In this document: positions 17,882 to 26,430 of the stretch, piece after piece | How the letters are laid out: the number at the start of each line of letters is the position of its first letter | Numbering within the stretch: the first letter of the stretch is position 1 | Source: Anaerolineales bacterium | GTDB taxonomy: Bacteria > Chloroflexota > Anaerolineae > JAAEKA01 | DNA length: 64,000 nucleotides | Direction of reading: 5' to 3' | Assembly (NCBI GenBank): GCA_020634615.1 | Contig: JACKBI010000004.1 | Span: 186,001 to 250,000 of the forward strand | Position numbers and translations under genes: made by a program | Notes under the pieces: generated by a model | Database searches by the model: none | Seen by the model: the letters and a program-made list of their open reading frames with translations, nothing else | What the model was told of the DNA's origin: nothing

Positions 17882-18955
17882 TCAGCCTTGGTTTTGCCCA
17901 AGCAGATCCGAAAGGACAGGGAGGGTGTGGTCCCAGAACTGCTTGATGAAAGCGATGTTGTCGGCCGTGGCAGCATCCTGTGGAATGCCGTTTTCGTCGA
18001 TGGTCGACGCCATCGTGTAACACAAGACGGAGCCCTCGGCGTCAGGTTGTAGCTCGTAGGTTTCGTTGTATGTAAGCCCAGGATGGAAGGGGTCGGCGAA
18101 TTTCACGGTGAAGTAGCTAAACGGACGCCAATCGATGATCCAATAGGAAAACTCTGCGTCGGTGTGTATGCAGTGGTAGCGCGAGCCAGTCCCCAGGCGT
18201 CCCTCAGGCAGATCGGCGGTGACCGAAATCATGTCCATCCAGATACGCTTGAGTTCAGGTCTCACCAGGCCGTCCCATAGCACGCTTGGCGAGTGCGGAA
18301 AATGGCGCCTGTAAGTAAAGACCGCTTCGTCTGGTCCGATGTAGAAGCGTGCATGACGATCCCGAAAACGCTCCCATGCGGCCCCCAAGTCGTAGACCTG
18401 CATCTGGACATCGCCGAAATATTCCAGCCCTTGTGAGTACGGCGCCAGCGCAGCCTCGATCCCCATTGCGTGGACGGCTGCGTCGGTGAAAAGCGCATAG
18501 CTCTTGATGCCGGTGACCTTCTTCACGTCGGTCTTGGCCATACGATGCACCAGGATGACATCGCTGCCCGACAGGTCATTCATTGGGCCGAACTGCATCT
18601 CCTCGAACGTGCCGTGATGCGCGATGATCTTCAGGTCGAGGTTTGCCACGTTTGCGCAGGCCCGGCACTGACATGTGGTGTTGGCGATGATGTCCTGTCT
18701 GCGAATCGCGAACGCGTTGTAGAGGTTCTCGCAGATGGCCAGGAATGTGTCGCCAGTCGGGAAGCGTCCGGTCGAGTAGGCAAGCACCGCGTCGCCTTCG
18801 ATCCTCCAAAGACTCATCGGCTCACCAACCTGCTCGATCAACGTAGTCAGTAGCGAGCGCATAATGGGGGTAGCGTGATCCAGCTCCGACGATGTAAGAT
18901 AGCTGGTGTAGCCGGAGATATCGGCGATGAGGAGATAGCCGGTGGTCGCCGTCAT
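17882..18955 (-). CDS. Degenerate nucleotide-cyclase-like (DUF2652) and SRPBCC fusion protein
   Basis: The start was placed at 18955 because the cyclase-like domain begins at once (TGYLLIADISGYTSYL). The N-terminal part (1 to about 165) keeps both metal-binding Asp positions of class III cyclases (ADISGYT and EGDAVLAY), but the usual V-N-x-A-x-R is VILVHR, so the catalytic Asn is missing. A CQCRAC cluster sits at about 95. The C-terminal half (about 215-357) looks like an SRPBCC/START ligand-binding domain (VLWDGL..PELKRIWM, GTGSRYHC, ETYEL). It was probably recruited as a sensor rather than a cyclase. It converges with the propeller operon and no partner is evident. Confidence 0.75.
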   Translation of the reverse strand: MTATTGYLLIADISGYTSYLTSSELDHATPIMRSLLTTLIEQVGEPMSLWRIEGDAVLAYSTGRFPTGDTFLAICENLYNAFAIRRQDIIANTTCQCRACANVANLDLKIIAHHGTFEEMQFGPMNDLSGSDVILVHRMAKTDVKKVTGIKSYALFTDAAVHAMGIEAALAPYSQGLEYFGDVQMQVYDLGAAWERFRDRHARFYIGPDEAVFTYRRHFPHSPSVLWDGLVRPELKRIWMDMISVTADLPEGRLGTGSRYHCIHTDAEFSYWIIDWRPFSYFTVKFADPFHPGLTYNETYELQPDAEGSVLCYTMASTIDENGIPQDAATADNIAFIKQFWDHTLPVLSDLLGQNQG

Positions 18956-19541
18956 GAGGTGATTTCCTTCAGGTGTTGGTCCACAGGATTGCGGCGCAGA
19001 CGTAGATGTTTCGGGAAGAACCCGCTCGAGTATATTGCAAGCCCAGACCGTTGATTGACCGATTACGCTGTGGCGACATTTTAGCACTGTCGTGAAATGA
19101 TAGCAACAGGGATCAATCTGGTATTCAGGGCTTCTCAATAGTCCCGCATTTGTCATGTTGAGCGGCTCGAAAAGACAACAAGCACGTTCACATTACTCAG
19201 CGAAACATCTCGCATACTCCAGAGAAGACCCTTCACTTGCCTTGAATGCCTGCGCCTGTTTTTCGTCAGATCCGTTCAGGGTGACTGTCACGAGCGTGAT
19301 CTCGACTTTTGAGCAGCCCTCGGTCTGGTGTTGCAAGACACAGCCAGTCTTGCGACTGTCAACCCGACCACAGAGCACGTTCTCGTCGCCAGCACCGGCG
19401 GTATGTGGCGACGCGGGTTGCTGTGGTGACCGGACTTCAGCGGCTCGAGTGACGCATTGCCCTGCGGTTGTGGTAGGTGGGTGGAGTTGTGGCATAATTG
19501 CGGGGAGTTCTGCCTGACAAATCTACTCCAGAGGTTCTCCA
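18956..19541. other. 586-base intergenic region between divergent genes
   Basis: Apart from the mazG promoter at its right end I see no gene or RNA structure I can defend. Short open frames here have no start signal and no recognisable protein pattern. Its composition is less GC-rich than the flanking genes. Confidence 0.5.
19468..19498 (+). promoter_or_regulatory. Candidate promoter of mazG
   Basis: TTGTGG at 19468-19473, a 19-base spacer, then TGTGG directly followed by CATAAT (19493-19498). The predicted transcript start is about 37 bases before the TTG start codon. This matches the TGTGG-extended -10 seen elsewhere in the window. Confidence 0.5.
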
Positions 19542-20852
19542 TTGCCACACATCACTATCGTCGGTCTGGGTCCGGGCGACCCTGACTTGCTCACGCGGGC
19601 TGCCTGGGACGCTCTATCAGCCGCTTCTGACGTTTATCTGCGCACGAACCAGCACCCCGTGGTGACCGCACTGCCGGCGCACCTCGTTGTCCACAGCTTC
19701 GACGCTGAGTACGCCCGCGCAGACGAATTTGCCGACGTCTACGCTGAGATCACGCGCCAGGTGATCTCGCTCGGCAGCCGGCCAGAGGGTGTCGTCTACG
19801 CCGTGCCGGGCGATCCGGCCATCGGCGAGGCGACCACGTGGCTGATCCGCGCCGCGGCCGGCGAAGCCAATATCCCGGTACGCGTGATCCACGGCGTCAG
19901 CTTCGTTGAGCCCGCCTGCCTGGCGCTGGGGCTTGATCCGCTGGAGCAGGACGGCTTGCAGGTGCTGGACGCCATGGTCGCGGCGTCCAGCCATGTGCCG
20001 CCCTTTGACACTTCGCGGCCCGCGCTGCTGGCGCAATGCTACAGTCGCGCGCTGGCCAGCGATGTCAAGCTGACGCTGCTGCACAGCTTCCCCGAGACGC
20101 ATCCGGTGACGGTGCTGCGCGCCGCGGCCGGCGGGCCGAGCGAGGCATCGCTGGCCACCATCCCGTTGTTCGAGCTGGACCACAGCACAGCGTACGATCA
20201 CCTGACAACGCTCTATGTGCCGCCCGCCGGACCGCAGGCATCTTTCAACCGCCTGCAGGAGATCGTCGCCCACCTGCGCGCGCCCGACGGCTGTCCATGG
20301 GACCGCGAGCAGACGGTACAGACCCTGCGCAAGGATCTGCTGGAAGAGATCTATGAACTGGTCGAGGCGCTGGATGAGGACGATGACGTCAAGATGGCCG
20401 AGGAGCTGGGCGACGCTGCGCTGCTGTTGACCATGATCGCGCAGATCGGCGCCGAAGAAGAGCGCTTTCAGTGGCCGCAGGTGATGACGCAGATCGTTGA
20501 GAAGCTAATCCGTCGCCACCCGCACGTTTTTGGCGACGTGGAAGTGGCCAGCGTGGACGAGGTGCTGAGCAACTGGGCGGCGATCAAGGATGTGGAGCGG
20601 GGGGTGGAGAGCGGGGAGCGGCCGGTTTCTCCATTCGACAGCGTGCCGCGGGCATTGCCGGCCTTGATGCTGGCGGGCAAGTACCAGAGCCGCCTGGCGC
20701 GGGCCGGGCTGGAGCCATCGCTGGACGGCGCCAATCCGCTAGGCCGGCAGCTTTGGGATCTGGTCACCGAAGCGAAAGCCGGCGGCATGGATGCCGAGAC
20801 GGCGCTGCGGGAGGTATGCGAGCAGGTGGCAGCCCATGTGGACGCGCGCTAG
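19542..20852 (+). CDS. mazG: Tetrapyrrole methylase-like / MazG nucleoside triphosphate pyrophosphohydrolase
   Basis: TTG start; the protein opens directly with the methylase-like fold PHITIVGLGPGDPDLLTRAAWDAL (1 to about 220, YabN type). The MazG domain follows with CPWDREQTVQTLRKDLLEEIYELVEAL and the metal-binding E-x-x-E...E-x-x-D pattern in EEIYEL and EELGDAALLL. A second, degenerate MazG half ends the protein (AGLEPSLDGANPLG). MazG hydrolyses NTPs to NMP and PPi and is thought to clean up damaged nucleotides or modulate ppGpp; the methylase-like half is of uncertain use. Full length at 436 aa, and it ends at a clear terminator. Confidence 0.92.
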   Translation: MPHITIVGLGPGDPDLLTRAAWDALSAASDVYLRTNQHPVVTALPAHLVVHSFDAEYARADEFADVYAEITRQVISLGSRPEGVVYAVPGDPAIGEATTWLIRAAAGEANIPVRVIHGVSFVEPACLALGLDPLEQDGLQVLDAMVAASSHVPPFDTSRPALLAQCYSRALASDVKLTLLHSFPETHPVTVLRAAAGGPSEASLATIPLFELDHSTAYDHLTTLYVPPAGPQASFNRLQEIVAHLRAPDGCPWDREQTVQTLRKDLLEEIYELVEALDEDDDVKMAEELGDAALLLTMIAQIGAEEERFQWPQVMTQIVEKLIRRHPHVFGDVEVASVDEVLSNWAAIKDVERGVESGERPVSPFDSVPRALPALMLAGKYQSRLARAGLEPSLDGANPLGRQLWDLVTEAKAGGMDAETALREVCEQVAAHVDAR

Positions 20853-20883
20853 CAGTTACCGACGGCAGCGGTATGACAGTCTC

Positions 20884-20918
20884 AAGAAAAGCTCCGGCCA
20901 ACCGCCGGAGCTTTTCTT
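20884..20918. terminator. Bidirectional Rho-independent terminator after mazG
   Basis: AAGAAAAGCTCCGGC, loop CAACC, GCCGGAGCTTTTCTT. The 15-bp perfect stem with A/T-rich base lies between the convergent mazG and the leftward unknown gene at 20933. Confidence 0.88.
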
Positions 20919-20932
20919 GTGCGAGCAATCTG

Positions 20933-22432
20933 TCAATCCAGCAGATTATTGGAACTGTCGTCGTCCGGGTTGGAACGAAGGTAGACGCCGCCGTGTGCCA
21001 GCGGGTTGTGTACGGCGTGATGGCCCGGGATCGTGAGCAGACCATCGGCAACCAGCTCACCGGCCTGCCAGGGCTTGAGTGCGTGACCGGTGGTAAGGAC
21101 GATTTCAGCCACCGACTGGACCGGCCGGCGGCGATTGGTGTGCTGGCCGGCGCCTCCCGGATCCCTGGCGACATGGGCTACATCGCGTGACACGGAGCGT
21201 ACGCCAACGGTCCGCCGCCCAACGAAAGCCGCTGCCGCGACCGCCATGTGACCCTCGAAGAACCACACGTCGGCGAGATAGGCGGAGGTGGGAATGATGT
21301 CGATGGAGAACTCGTTAGCCAGGCGCTGGGCGGCATCGGATATCGGGGTCAGAAACTTGTCGAGCAAGGCAGCTTCCACCTGGCCGGGAGCCGCAGCGCT
21401 GGGCTCCCAGATGAACACATCACCAAGGAACCAGCCGATTCCGGGTATCAGGGCGGCGACGACGCTCAGCAGATCCACCCACCAGGCCGTGTCGACATCG
21501 GTGTCAATGGTGGAGCGCATGATGAGCTGGCCTCCGACGCCGCCGCGAAACTGAGCAACCAGCGAGCCTGAGAAGGATACCGTGGCGCCGGTTTTGTGCC
21601 CCTCGCCGGTGATGTCGAAACCATAATCGGTGGACGACGACGCAAAGCTGTCCATGGTCAAGCCTTGCAGCACAGTGCCCGGAATGGTGGCCGCTTCAAG
21701 CGCGAAGCGCAGGTCAAACAGTTGCGCGGTGGTCATCAAAGCAAGCCCGGTGCCGGGACGGACAATCGACGGCGCGGCGGGCGGCACCGGTTCCTGACCC
21801 GCCAGCGCGACACTGGCAACCAGGGCAGGCACGGTCGCGTACGAGACATCCAGGTCCAGGTCGGGAACGTAGTGGTCGCCGTCGAGCCTGATCTGCCAGA
21901 CCGGGCGGGCCATGGACGCCGGCCGGCCGAGGTAAAAGGCGACGGAGAAAGCGTCACGATCGAACGGCGTGCCCGGGAATAGCTGGTCGTGCACGCTCTC
22001 GGTCAGAGCGGAGAACACATCGAGCTTCAACGCGTCGAGCGCGGACGCCACCGTGCCGTCGGGACCGAAGGCCTCGGCCACCACCGGCTCGGCGATGGGC
22101 GGGATCACTTCTTCTACCGCGTCGAAGACCAGCACGCCAACCGGGTTGCCATCGTCGTCGGTGCCCACTTCGGGGCGCAGGCGCACCCAGGCGTCAAACA
22201 GGATGGCATTGGGGTTGGCGTCGAGGAAAAGCTGCCCTCGCAGGTGGATCCCCATGCGAAAATTACCGCCGTCGCGCGTCTCGACCAGCGGCGGTTCAAG
22301 CTCCAGCCGGTACGCGCCGTCGGGATCTTCGATAGTACGAAAAGACGGGAGGACTTCGTGCAGAAAGTTAACGACTCCCTGCAACAGATCCACGTCCAGA
22401 GCAAACAATTGCAAAGACGATCCGGTGTTCAT
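20933..22432 (-). CDS. Unknown 499-aa protein with DUF3892-like tail
   Basis: I do not recognise the main body. It is acidic, lacks a signal peptide, and has one strongly hydrophobic patch (LLSVVAALIPGIGWFLGDVFIW, about 310-331) that could be one membrane pass or an amphipathic loop. The region 25-260 reads as beta-rich (YRLELEPPLVETRDGGNFRMGIHLRGQLFLDANPNA). The last 80 residues (VAHVARDPG..RPVQSVAEIVLT..GGVYLRSNPDDDSSNNLLD) resemble the small DUF3892 domain; this is recalled, not searched. It starts 16 bases after the stop of the lipoprotein gene and is probably co-transcribed with it. Confidence 0.6.
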   Translation of the reverse strand: MNTGSSLQLFALDVDLLQGVVNFLHEVLPSFRTIEDPDGAYRLELEPPLVETRDGGNFRMGIHLRGQLFLDANPNAILFDAWVRLRPEVGTDDDGNPVGVLVFDAVEEVIPPIAEPVVAEAFGPDGTVASALDALKLDVFSALTESVHDQLFPGTPFDRDAFSVAFYLGRPASMARPVWQIRLDGDHYVPDLDLDVSYATVPALVASVALAGQEPVPPAAPSIVRPGTGLALMTTAQLFDLRFALEAATIPGTVLQGLTMDSFASSSTDYGFDITGEGHKTGATVSFSGSLVAQFRGGVGGQLIMRSTIDTDVDTAWWVDLLSVVAALIPGIGWFLGDVFIWEPSAAAPGQVEAALLDKFLTPISDAAQRLANEFSIDIIPTSAYLADVWFFEGHMAVAAAAFVGRRTVGVRSVSRDVAHVARDPGGAGQHTNRRRPVQSVAEIVLTTGHALKPWQAGELVADGLLTIPGHHAVHNPLAHGGVYLRSNPDDDSSNNLLD

Positions 22433-22448
22433 ATCAGGTACCTTTCAT

Positions 22449-23234
22449 TCAATCGGTTTCCAAAGCTGCCGCTGTGATGTTCAACGGCGACGGCACGTCT
22501 TTGGCGCGCGTCACCAGAATATCGTCCACAAAGAAGTTGCCCGTGTGTTCCAAGCCCATCATGTACCTGACGGTGCCGAACTGCCACGCCAGCGGCAGCA
22601 CCGAGGGATCGATGCCGACCGTGGCGCTTCCCAAGGCCATGCCGCCCAGAAGGTCGATCTGAGCCACGGCGCTGTTGTCCCCAATATCCAGCACGACGTT
22701 CAGTGTAAACGACTGGTCGTGCGGAAAATCGCCAAACACGGTCGGGCCATCATCGATACGGACGTGGCCTTCGGGCATGAAATTGATGTGCATAAAGGAG
22801 GCGACTGGCTGACCGGACGACTCCAGCGCCACTGTGACCATTCCGGTTCCTCGCGGGATATAGAGGACACTGACCAGTGAATAGCGACCCGGTCCGCCGA
22901 GCTGGTCGAAATCAACCCGCAGCGCAGTCTGGGCGCTGGACGCGGCTGGATGGTGGATGCGGCCCCATTTGCCTTTCGACATGCCGGGCGTGGGCGCCGC
23001 TACCACCGTCACCGATCCGGCGCCCAGGTCCAGCGCTACCGATCCGGTGGATTGTAGAGGTGCGGGCGGCGCGCCGACCGTGTCCGAGTTGAAGTTCACC
23101 CGCAACGCCGTATGCGAGTTACAGGCGGTCAACATCAACGGCAAGACCAGCAGCAGACCATGAAGCAAGGTCCGCGCCAGTCGTCTGTGGCGTGTCGATC
23201 TGTTTTGGTTGGTTCTGTCCATACCAGCGCTCAT
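22449..23234 (-). CDS. Predicted lipoprotein of unknown function
   Basis: Basic N-terminus (RTNQNRSTRHRRLARTLL), hydrophobic core and a lipobox LMLTAC, so the mature protein should carry a lipid on the Cys. The remainder (about 210 aa) is beta-rich, similar in style to concanavalin-like jelly rolls: ALRVDFDQLGGPGRYSLVSVLYIPRG, HVRIDDGP, GTVRYMMGLEHTGNFFVDDILVTR. The start at 23234 is the first ATG giving a signal sequence; an ATG at 23222 is equally possible. The unknown gene at 20933-22432 follows 16 bases downstream, suggesting a two-gene unit. Confidence 0.7.
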   Translation of the reverse strand: MSAGMDRTNQNRSTRHRRLARTLLHGLLLVLPLMLTACNSHTALRVNFNSDTVGAPPAPLQSTGSVALDLGAGSVTVVAAPTPGMSKGKWGRIHHPAASSAQTALRVDFDQLGGPGRYSLVSVLYIPRGTGMVTVALESSGQPVASFMHINFMPEGHVRIDDGPTVFGDFPHDQSFTLNVVLDIGDNSAVAQIDLLGGMALGSATVGIDPSVLPLAWQFGTVRYMMGLEHTGNFFVDDILVTRAKDVPSPLNITAAALETD

Positions 23235-23622
23235 TTCATCGCTCGCTTTGTCTTTGAAACCAGTTTGACATTGCTGTGCAATCGGTTTGACGACTGCACA
23301 TGAAACTAAACGCTGTTTGCCCTCCAATTCTTGTGTTATGTCCGAAGTCTCTGGTAGATGATGTGGTGGTGGCGGCGCGCGCGAGGTGTGTGAACAGGCG
23401 GCGGCAAATTGGCGATGAAAAAGTGAGCAGAAACCCTATGCAAATTGGGCGATCTGTGGTATGCTGTAGTTACAAACGCCCTCTCTGCAGTCTACTTCCC
23501 CCCAACTGTAGAGCGGGCGTTTTTGCGTCCAGAATCCGGGCTATAGTTGACTTCTGCTACCGTCTCTGATCGCCGTTGCACGCCACAGCGATCTTCTCGC
23601 TCTCCCACGGCGCGCTGACGTG
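23235..23622. other. 388-base intergenic region with an isolated promoter-hairpin cassette
   Basis: No protein gene is supported here. The middle carries a TGTGG-extended -10 followed within 10 bases by a terminator-like hairpin (listed separately), an arrangement that could yield a short untranslated RNA. The rest shows nothing I can name. Confidence 0.4.
23455..23526 (+). ncRNA. Candidate small RNA or orphan terminator
   Basis: TGTGG-TATGCT at 23455-23465 looks like an extended -10. From 23474 AAACGCCC-t-CTCT-g-CAGT pairs with ACTG-t-AGAG-c-GGGCGTTT, ending at 23522 with the T-run TTTTT. The loop is C-rich. A transcript would be only about 50 bases. No open frame or downstream gene on this strand uses it. 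The -35 is weak. Confidence 0.35.
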
Positions 23623-24108
23623 TCAACCCGACGCATCCAACCACTGCCTGATTTGCTGCGCTCGTTCGTTTCTGCCCATCGCTTGATACGCGACCATTTC
23701 GTGTTCCAGTGTGAGGACCGGAATCTGCATTACGTCGAGATCGATCCAGCGTCGATACCGCTCAACCTTGACCGGTTCTTCCCAGACGTCACCATCGACC
23801 AACGCCTGCACATCGCCCATGATTTCGACTTTGATCCCATCGATTTCCAGAGCGCCGAGATAAGAACGTTTTCGCTCTGAGGCCAGGTATCGAACCGGCT
23901 CAACAACGTGCTGCTGAAAACAGCTTTCAATCTCGAAAGCTCCGTCGCGGCTGGTCTGGATATCAATGTCGCGGACCTCGATGTCCATTCCCTGCAGCGC
24001 CAAACCCAGACTTCCTGTAACGGCCCATACGACGTGAAGGCCATCCAAACCCCTGTAGATCTTTTGAAGGGCGTTGAGCTTGTTCCTGTCGATCATCGAA
24101 TTTACCAT
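23623..24108 (-). CDS. Nucleotidyltransferase-fold protein (MNT/AbiEii-like)
   Basis: About 161 aa from the ATG at 24108; no clear SD, and the alternative ATG at 24096 is as likely. The nucleotidyltransferase core is visible as VTGSLGLALQGMDIEVRDIDIQT, i.e. G-S followed by the D-x-D metal pair, and a third acidic position in KVEIMGDV. A C-terminal helix carries EHEMVAYQAMGR..RAQQIRQWL. This pattern fits the minimal or AbiEii-type nucleotidyltransferases that act on sugars, drugs or tRNA. No HEPN or AbiEi partner lies next to it, so a toxin role is not supported. Confidence 0.65.
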   Translation of the reverse strand: MVNSMIDRNKLNALQKIYRGLDGLHVVWAVTGSLGLALQGMDIEVRDIDIQTSRDGAFEIESCFQQHVVEPVRYLASERKRSYLGALEIDGIKVEIMGDVQALVDGDVWEEPVKVERYRRWIDLDVMQIPVLTLEHEMVAYQAMGRNERAQQIRQWLDASG

Positions 24109-24280
24109 TTTGTTGTTCTTCGCCGTGGTGTGAACATCCCGCCAGCGGATGGATGCCGCTTGCAGGAGAACCAGGCAGAAACCGCGACATCGAAGTATTG
24201 TCAAAAAGTCTACAGCCCGGACCGAGGCTAACTCCCGATCCGGGCTGCATGTGTTGCGGCTAAACGCCTGCGATGCTGAT

Positions 24281-25939
24281 CTACTTGGGCAGTGCCAGCC
24301 TAAGCCCGATGTAGATGGCCTTTGGATTCGAGAGGGTGTTGAGGCGCATCAGCTCGGTCACGGAGGTATGGAAACGGGCTGCGATGCTGCTCAGCGTGTC
24401 GCCGCGCACCACCGTGTACTGCGGTCCGCTGGCGTATCGGCTGGATGCGGCCGCACCGGGCGGCGGATCCTGCATGTTGGTGAAGTTCACCGTGGCGCCC
24501 TCGTAGTCCGCGGGCGTGGGATAGGGGAACGTCACATCGACACAGGTGTCGCCTACCGGAATCCAGTGGTCGCGCTCCTCCTCACAGACCGTGATGGTCG
24601 CGCCGGCGATTGCCATGCCGGCCCCTTCCAGTGTCGCCTGGGAGAACTCATACTCACCCAGCGTGTCGGTCATGGTGGTCACGAAAATCTCGGGATCGGT
24701 GCCCTTCAGCGTGGCCGTGATTGTCCAGCCCGACATGCCGACGGTCTCACCCTTGTAGGGCGGCACCCATGCCTGGAAGTATTTGTGGCCGCTGATCGAC
24801 AGATCACCGTTGATTTCCTTGTTTTCGAACAAAACTCTGGCGTCCTCGCAGTCCTGGATGACCACGGTTTGCGGGTTGTCGCTCACGACCTTCCAGCCGG
24901 GCACTTCTTCCTCCTCGACGGTGTATACGCCGGGGTCCAGATCCTTGAAGGTGACCTTGCCCGAGCCAGACGTCGTCAGGATTATCGGATCGATCATGCC
25001 GTCCGGGCGGTCAAGGGTGATCTTCCAGCCGGCCAGCGGGCCAAGCCAAACCGTGCCGCCGTTTGCATCGGTGCCCAGTCCGTTCTTCTCCACTGTGATG
25101 GAAGCATGGCAGACCGGTACATGGTTCTTGAAGATGATGGGATCGGCAGCGCCGGAAGCCGCGTACTGATCGAGAGTCAGCCAGACGACGGGCGGCGTCA
25201 CCGCGATCCAGTCCTCCTTGAGCGTTTCCTTGATCAGCCAGGTGCCGGGAGTCAGGGTCATAAGCGCGGTACCGGAAGCGTCGGTAGTTTCCTTCTGTAT
25301 GACGGCGAACAGGTCGCCCGCGGGGTAGGCAGTGATGTCCCAGTCCTCACCGGGCAGGACAGTGCCGTCCTGTTGTTCCTCCCACTTGATGATAGTGACA
25401 TCGAACTGGCGGCGGATCTTGAAGAGGACGTCGTAGCAGTCGTCCTGTTTATCCAGCACAGCCCAGCCGGTCCAGGCAATCCCGCCGCGGTCGGCCGCCG
25501 GCACGATGGCATCCCAGTCAGCCGGCAGGGGCAGGGCGAAGGTGTAATAGAAGCCGGCCGGCAATTCCTTGAACTTCCAGTAGCCGGCCTCATCCACGTC
25601 GGCGGTGGCGACGACGATGCCGGTTGAATTGGCCGTATCGGCGCCGCTGCTCAGCGTGTCGAGCTGATCTACAGAGCTGACCTCAGTGGCCATGTCGGGC
25701 AGTTGAGCGGCGTCGTAGCTGGAAGGCACGCCGATCGCGTAGACCTTCAACTGCGGCGTGAACTTGGTGCCGTTGACGGGCTGTTCACGGTGGTTGATCA
25801 CGTAGCCGCTCACACACACGGTTTCATCGGAGCCATTGTCGCCGCCGGCGAAGCTGACGCCCGCCAACGTGATCATCATGGTCAAGGCGGCAACCACTGC
25901 CACCAGGATCATCAATCTGCGTCGTTTTTGAGTAGTCAT
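24281..25939 (-). CDS. Secreted Cna-B-repeat surface protein with C-terminal LysM
   Basis: The ATG at 25939 has AGGAGG six bases upstream and starts a signal peptide (TTQKRRRLMILVAVVAALTMM...FAG). 552 aa. Successive Cna-B/SpaA-like beta-sandwich domains follow, seen from repeated K-x-x-x-x--G--L-GW-I and Y-V-E/E-V-GW patterns (GPLAGWKITLDRPDG, YTVEEEEVPGWKVVSDNPQ, TYTVCEEERDHWIPVGD-like). The last 45 residues are a LysM: YTVVRGDTLSSIAARFHTSV..LNTLSNPKAIYIGLRLALP. LysM should hold the protein to peptidoglycan-like glycan, with the Cna-B rod projecting outward. No LPxTG or sortase partner is seen. Confidence 0.87.
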   Translation of the reverse strand: MTTQKRRRLMILVAVVAALTMMITLAGVSFAGGDNGSDETVCVSGYVINHREQPVNGTKFTPQLKVYAIGVPSSYDAAQLPDMATEVSSVDQLDTLSSGADTANSTGIVVATADVDEAGYWKFKELPAGFYYTFALPLPADWDAIVPAADRGGIAWTGWAVLDKQDDCYDVLFKIRRQFDVTIIKWEEQQDGTVLPGEDWDITAYPAGDLFAVIQKETTDASGTALMTLTPGTWLIKETLKEDWIAVTPPVVWLTLDQYAASGAADPIIFKNHVPVCHASITVEKNGLGTDANGGTVWLGPLAGWKITLDRPDGMIDPIILTTSGSGKVTFKDLDPGVYTVEEEEVPGWKVVSDNPQTVVIQDCEDARVLFENKEINGDLSISGHKYFQAWVPPYKGETVGMSGWTITATLKGTDPEIFVTTMTDTLGEYEFSQATLEGAGMAIAGATITVCEEERDHWIPVGDTCVDVTFPYPTPADYEGATVNFTNMQDPPPGAAASSRYASGPQYTVVRGDTLSSIAARFHTSVTELMRLNTLSNPKAIYIGLRLALPK

Positions 25940-26348
25940 CGTTATCCTCCTGAAATAGGTGCCTGATACAGGCGGTTGGTATCCCGATCCAAACTCAGGG
26001 TTGATGTTCAGCGATGTCGTCAACGGTGTCTTTCTACTTTCCATCCATAGGCATGTTTCCTTCCCTTGCGTCACGCGGTGATCCCGTTCCGTCCATCGAT
26101 AGTGTGAATTAAGAGCAATGCACAATCCGCGAAGGTAACACAAAATCAGCGCCGGCAGGGGCGCGCTGTTGCAAATCTGGGCGCATCGGCCAAGACTTCT
26201 TCCCTGGATCGCGGGACTTCCCGTTCTTAACAGTTGCTGAGAATCAGGACGCTGGGGAAACGAAAAGGTTACTGGGAAAGGAAAATGTTGCGCGTAGAAA
26301 TCCGTTCACAGCAGGCGCTGGATGGTATGTGTGAGAAGTGATGGGAGA
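25940..26348. other. Intergenic region upstream of the Cna-B/LysM gene
   Basis: No gene is supported. It holds the SD of the surface-protein gene at its left end and presumably that gene's promoter, which I could not place with confidence. The right edge reaches the end of a lamin-tail remnant. Confidence 0.5.
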
Positions 26349-26430
26349 TCAGCAGGATCTCTGCGAGACAACGACCCCGCCGGATGTCATGAGCTGGGCC
26401 TGGTCGCCTTGCTGTCGTGATTGGGATTGC
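26349..26430 (-). pseudogene. Remnant C-terminus of a third lamin-tail gene
   Basis: In a different frame from the end of the adjacent lamin-tail gene, the minus strand encodes NHDSKGDQAQLMTSGGVVVSQRSC followed by TGA, with the K-to-G step frameshifted in the larger open frame. This aligns with the end of the second lamin-tail protein (NNNDQAHLINPNGAVVFSRSC, then stop), and the DNA around 26349-26405 resembles 27171-27225. It is best explained as the scar of a recombined or deleted paralogue. Confidence 0.5.

Noticed and set aside
20999..21190. Membrane-channel or toxin function for the unknown protein at 20933-22432
   Set aside because: Only one hydrophobic patch and no recognised toxin motif; the claim would be guesswork.
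23300..23569. 89-codon open frame on the plus strand in the intergenic region
   Set aside because: It runs through the promoter-hairpin cassette, has no SD and no recognisable protein features.
23623..24108. Toxin-antitoxin or abortive-infection system
   Set aside because: A nucleotidyltransferase fold is visible, but there is no AbiEi, HEPN or other partner next to it.
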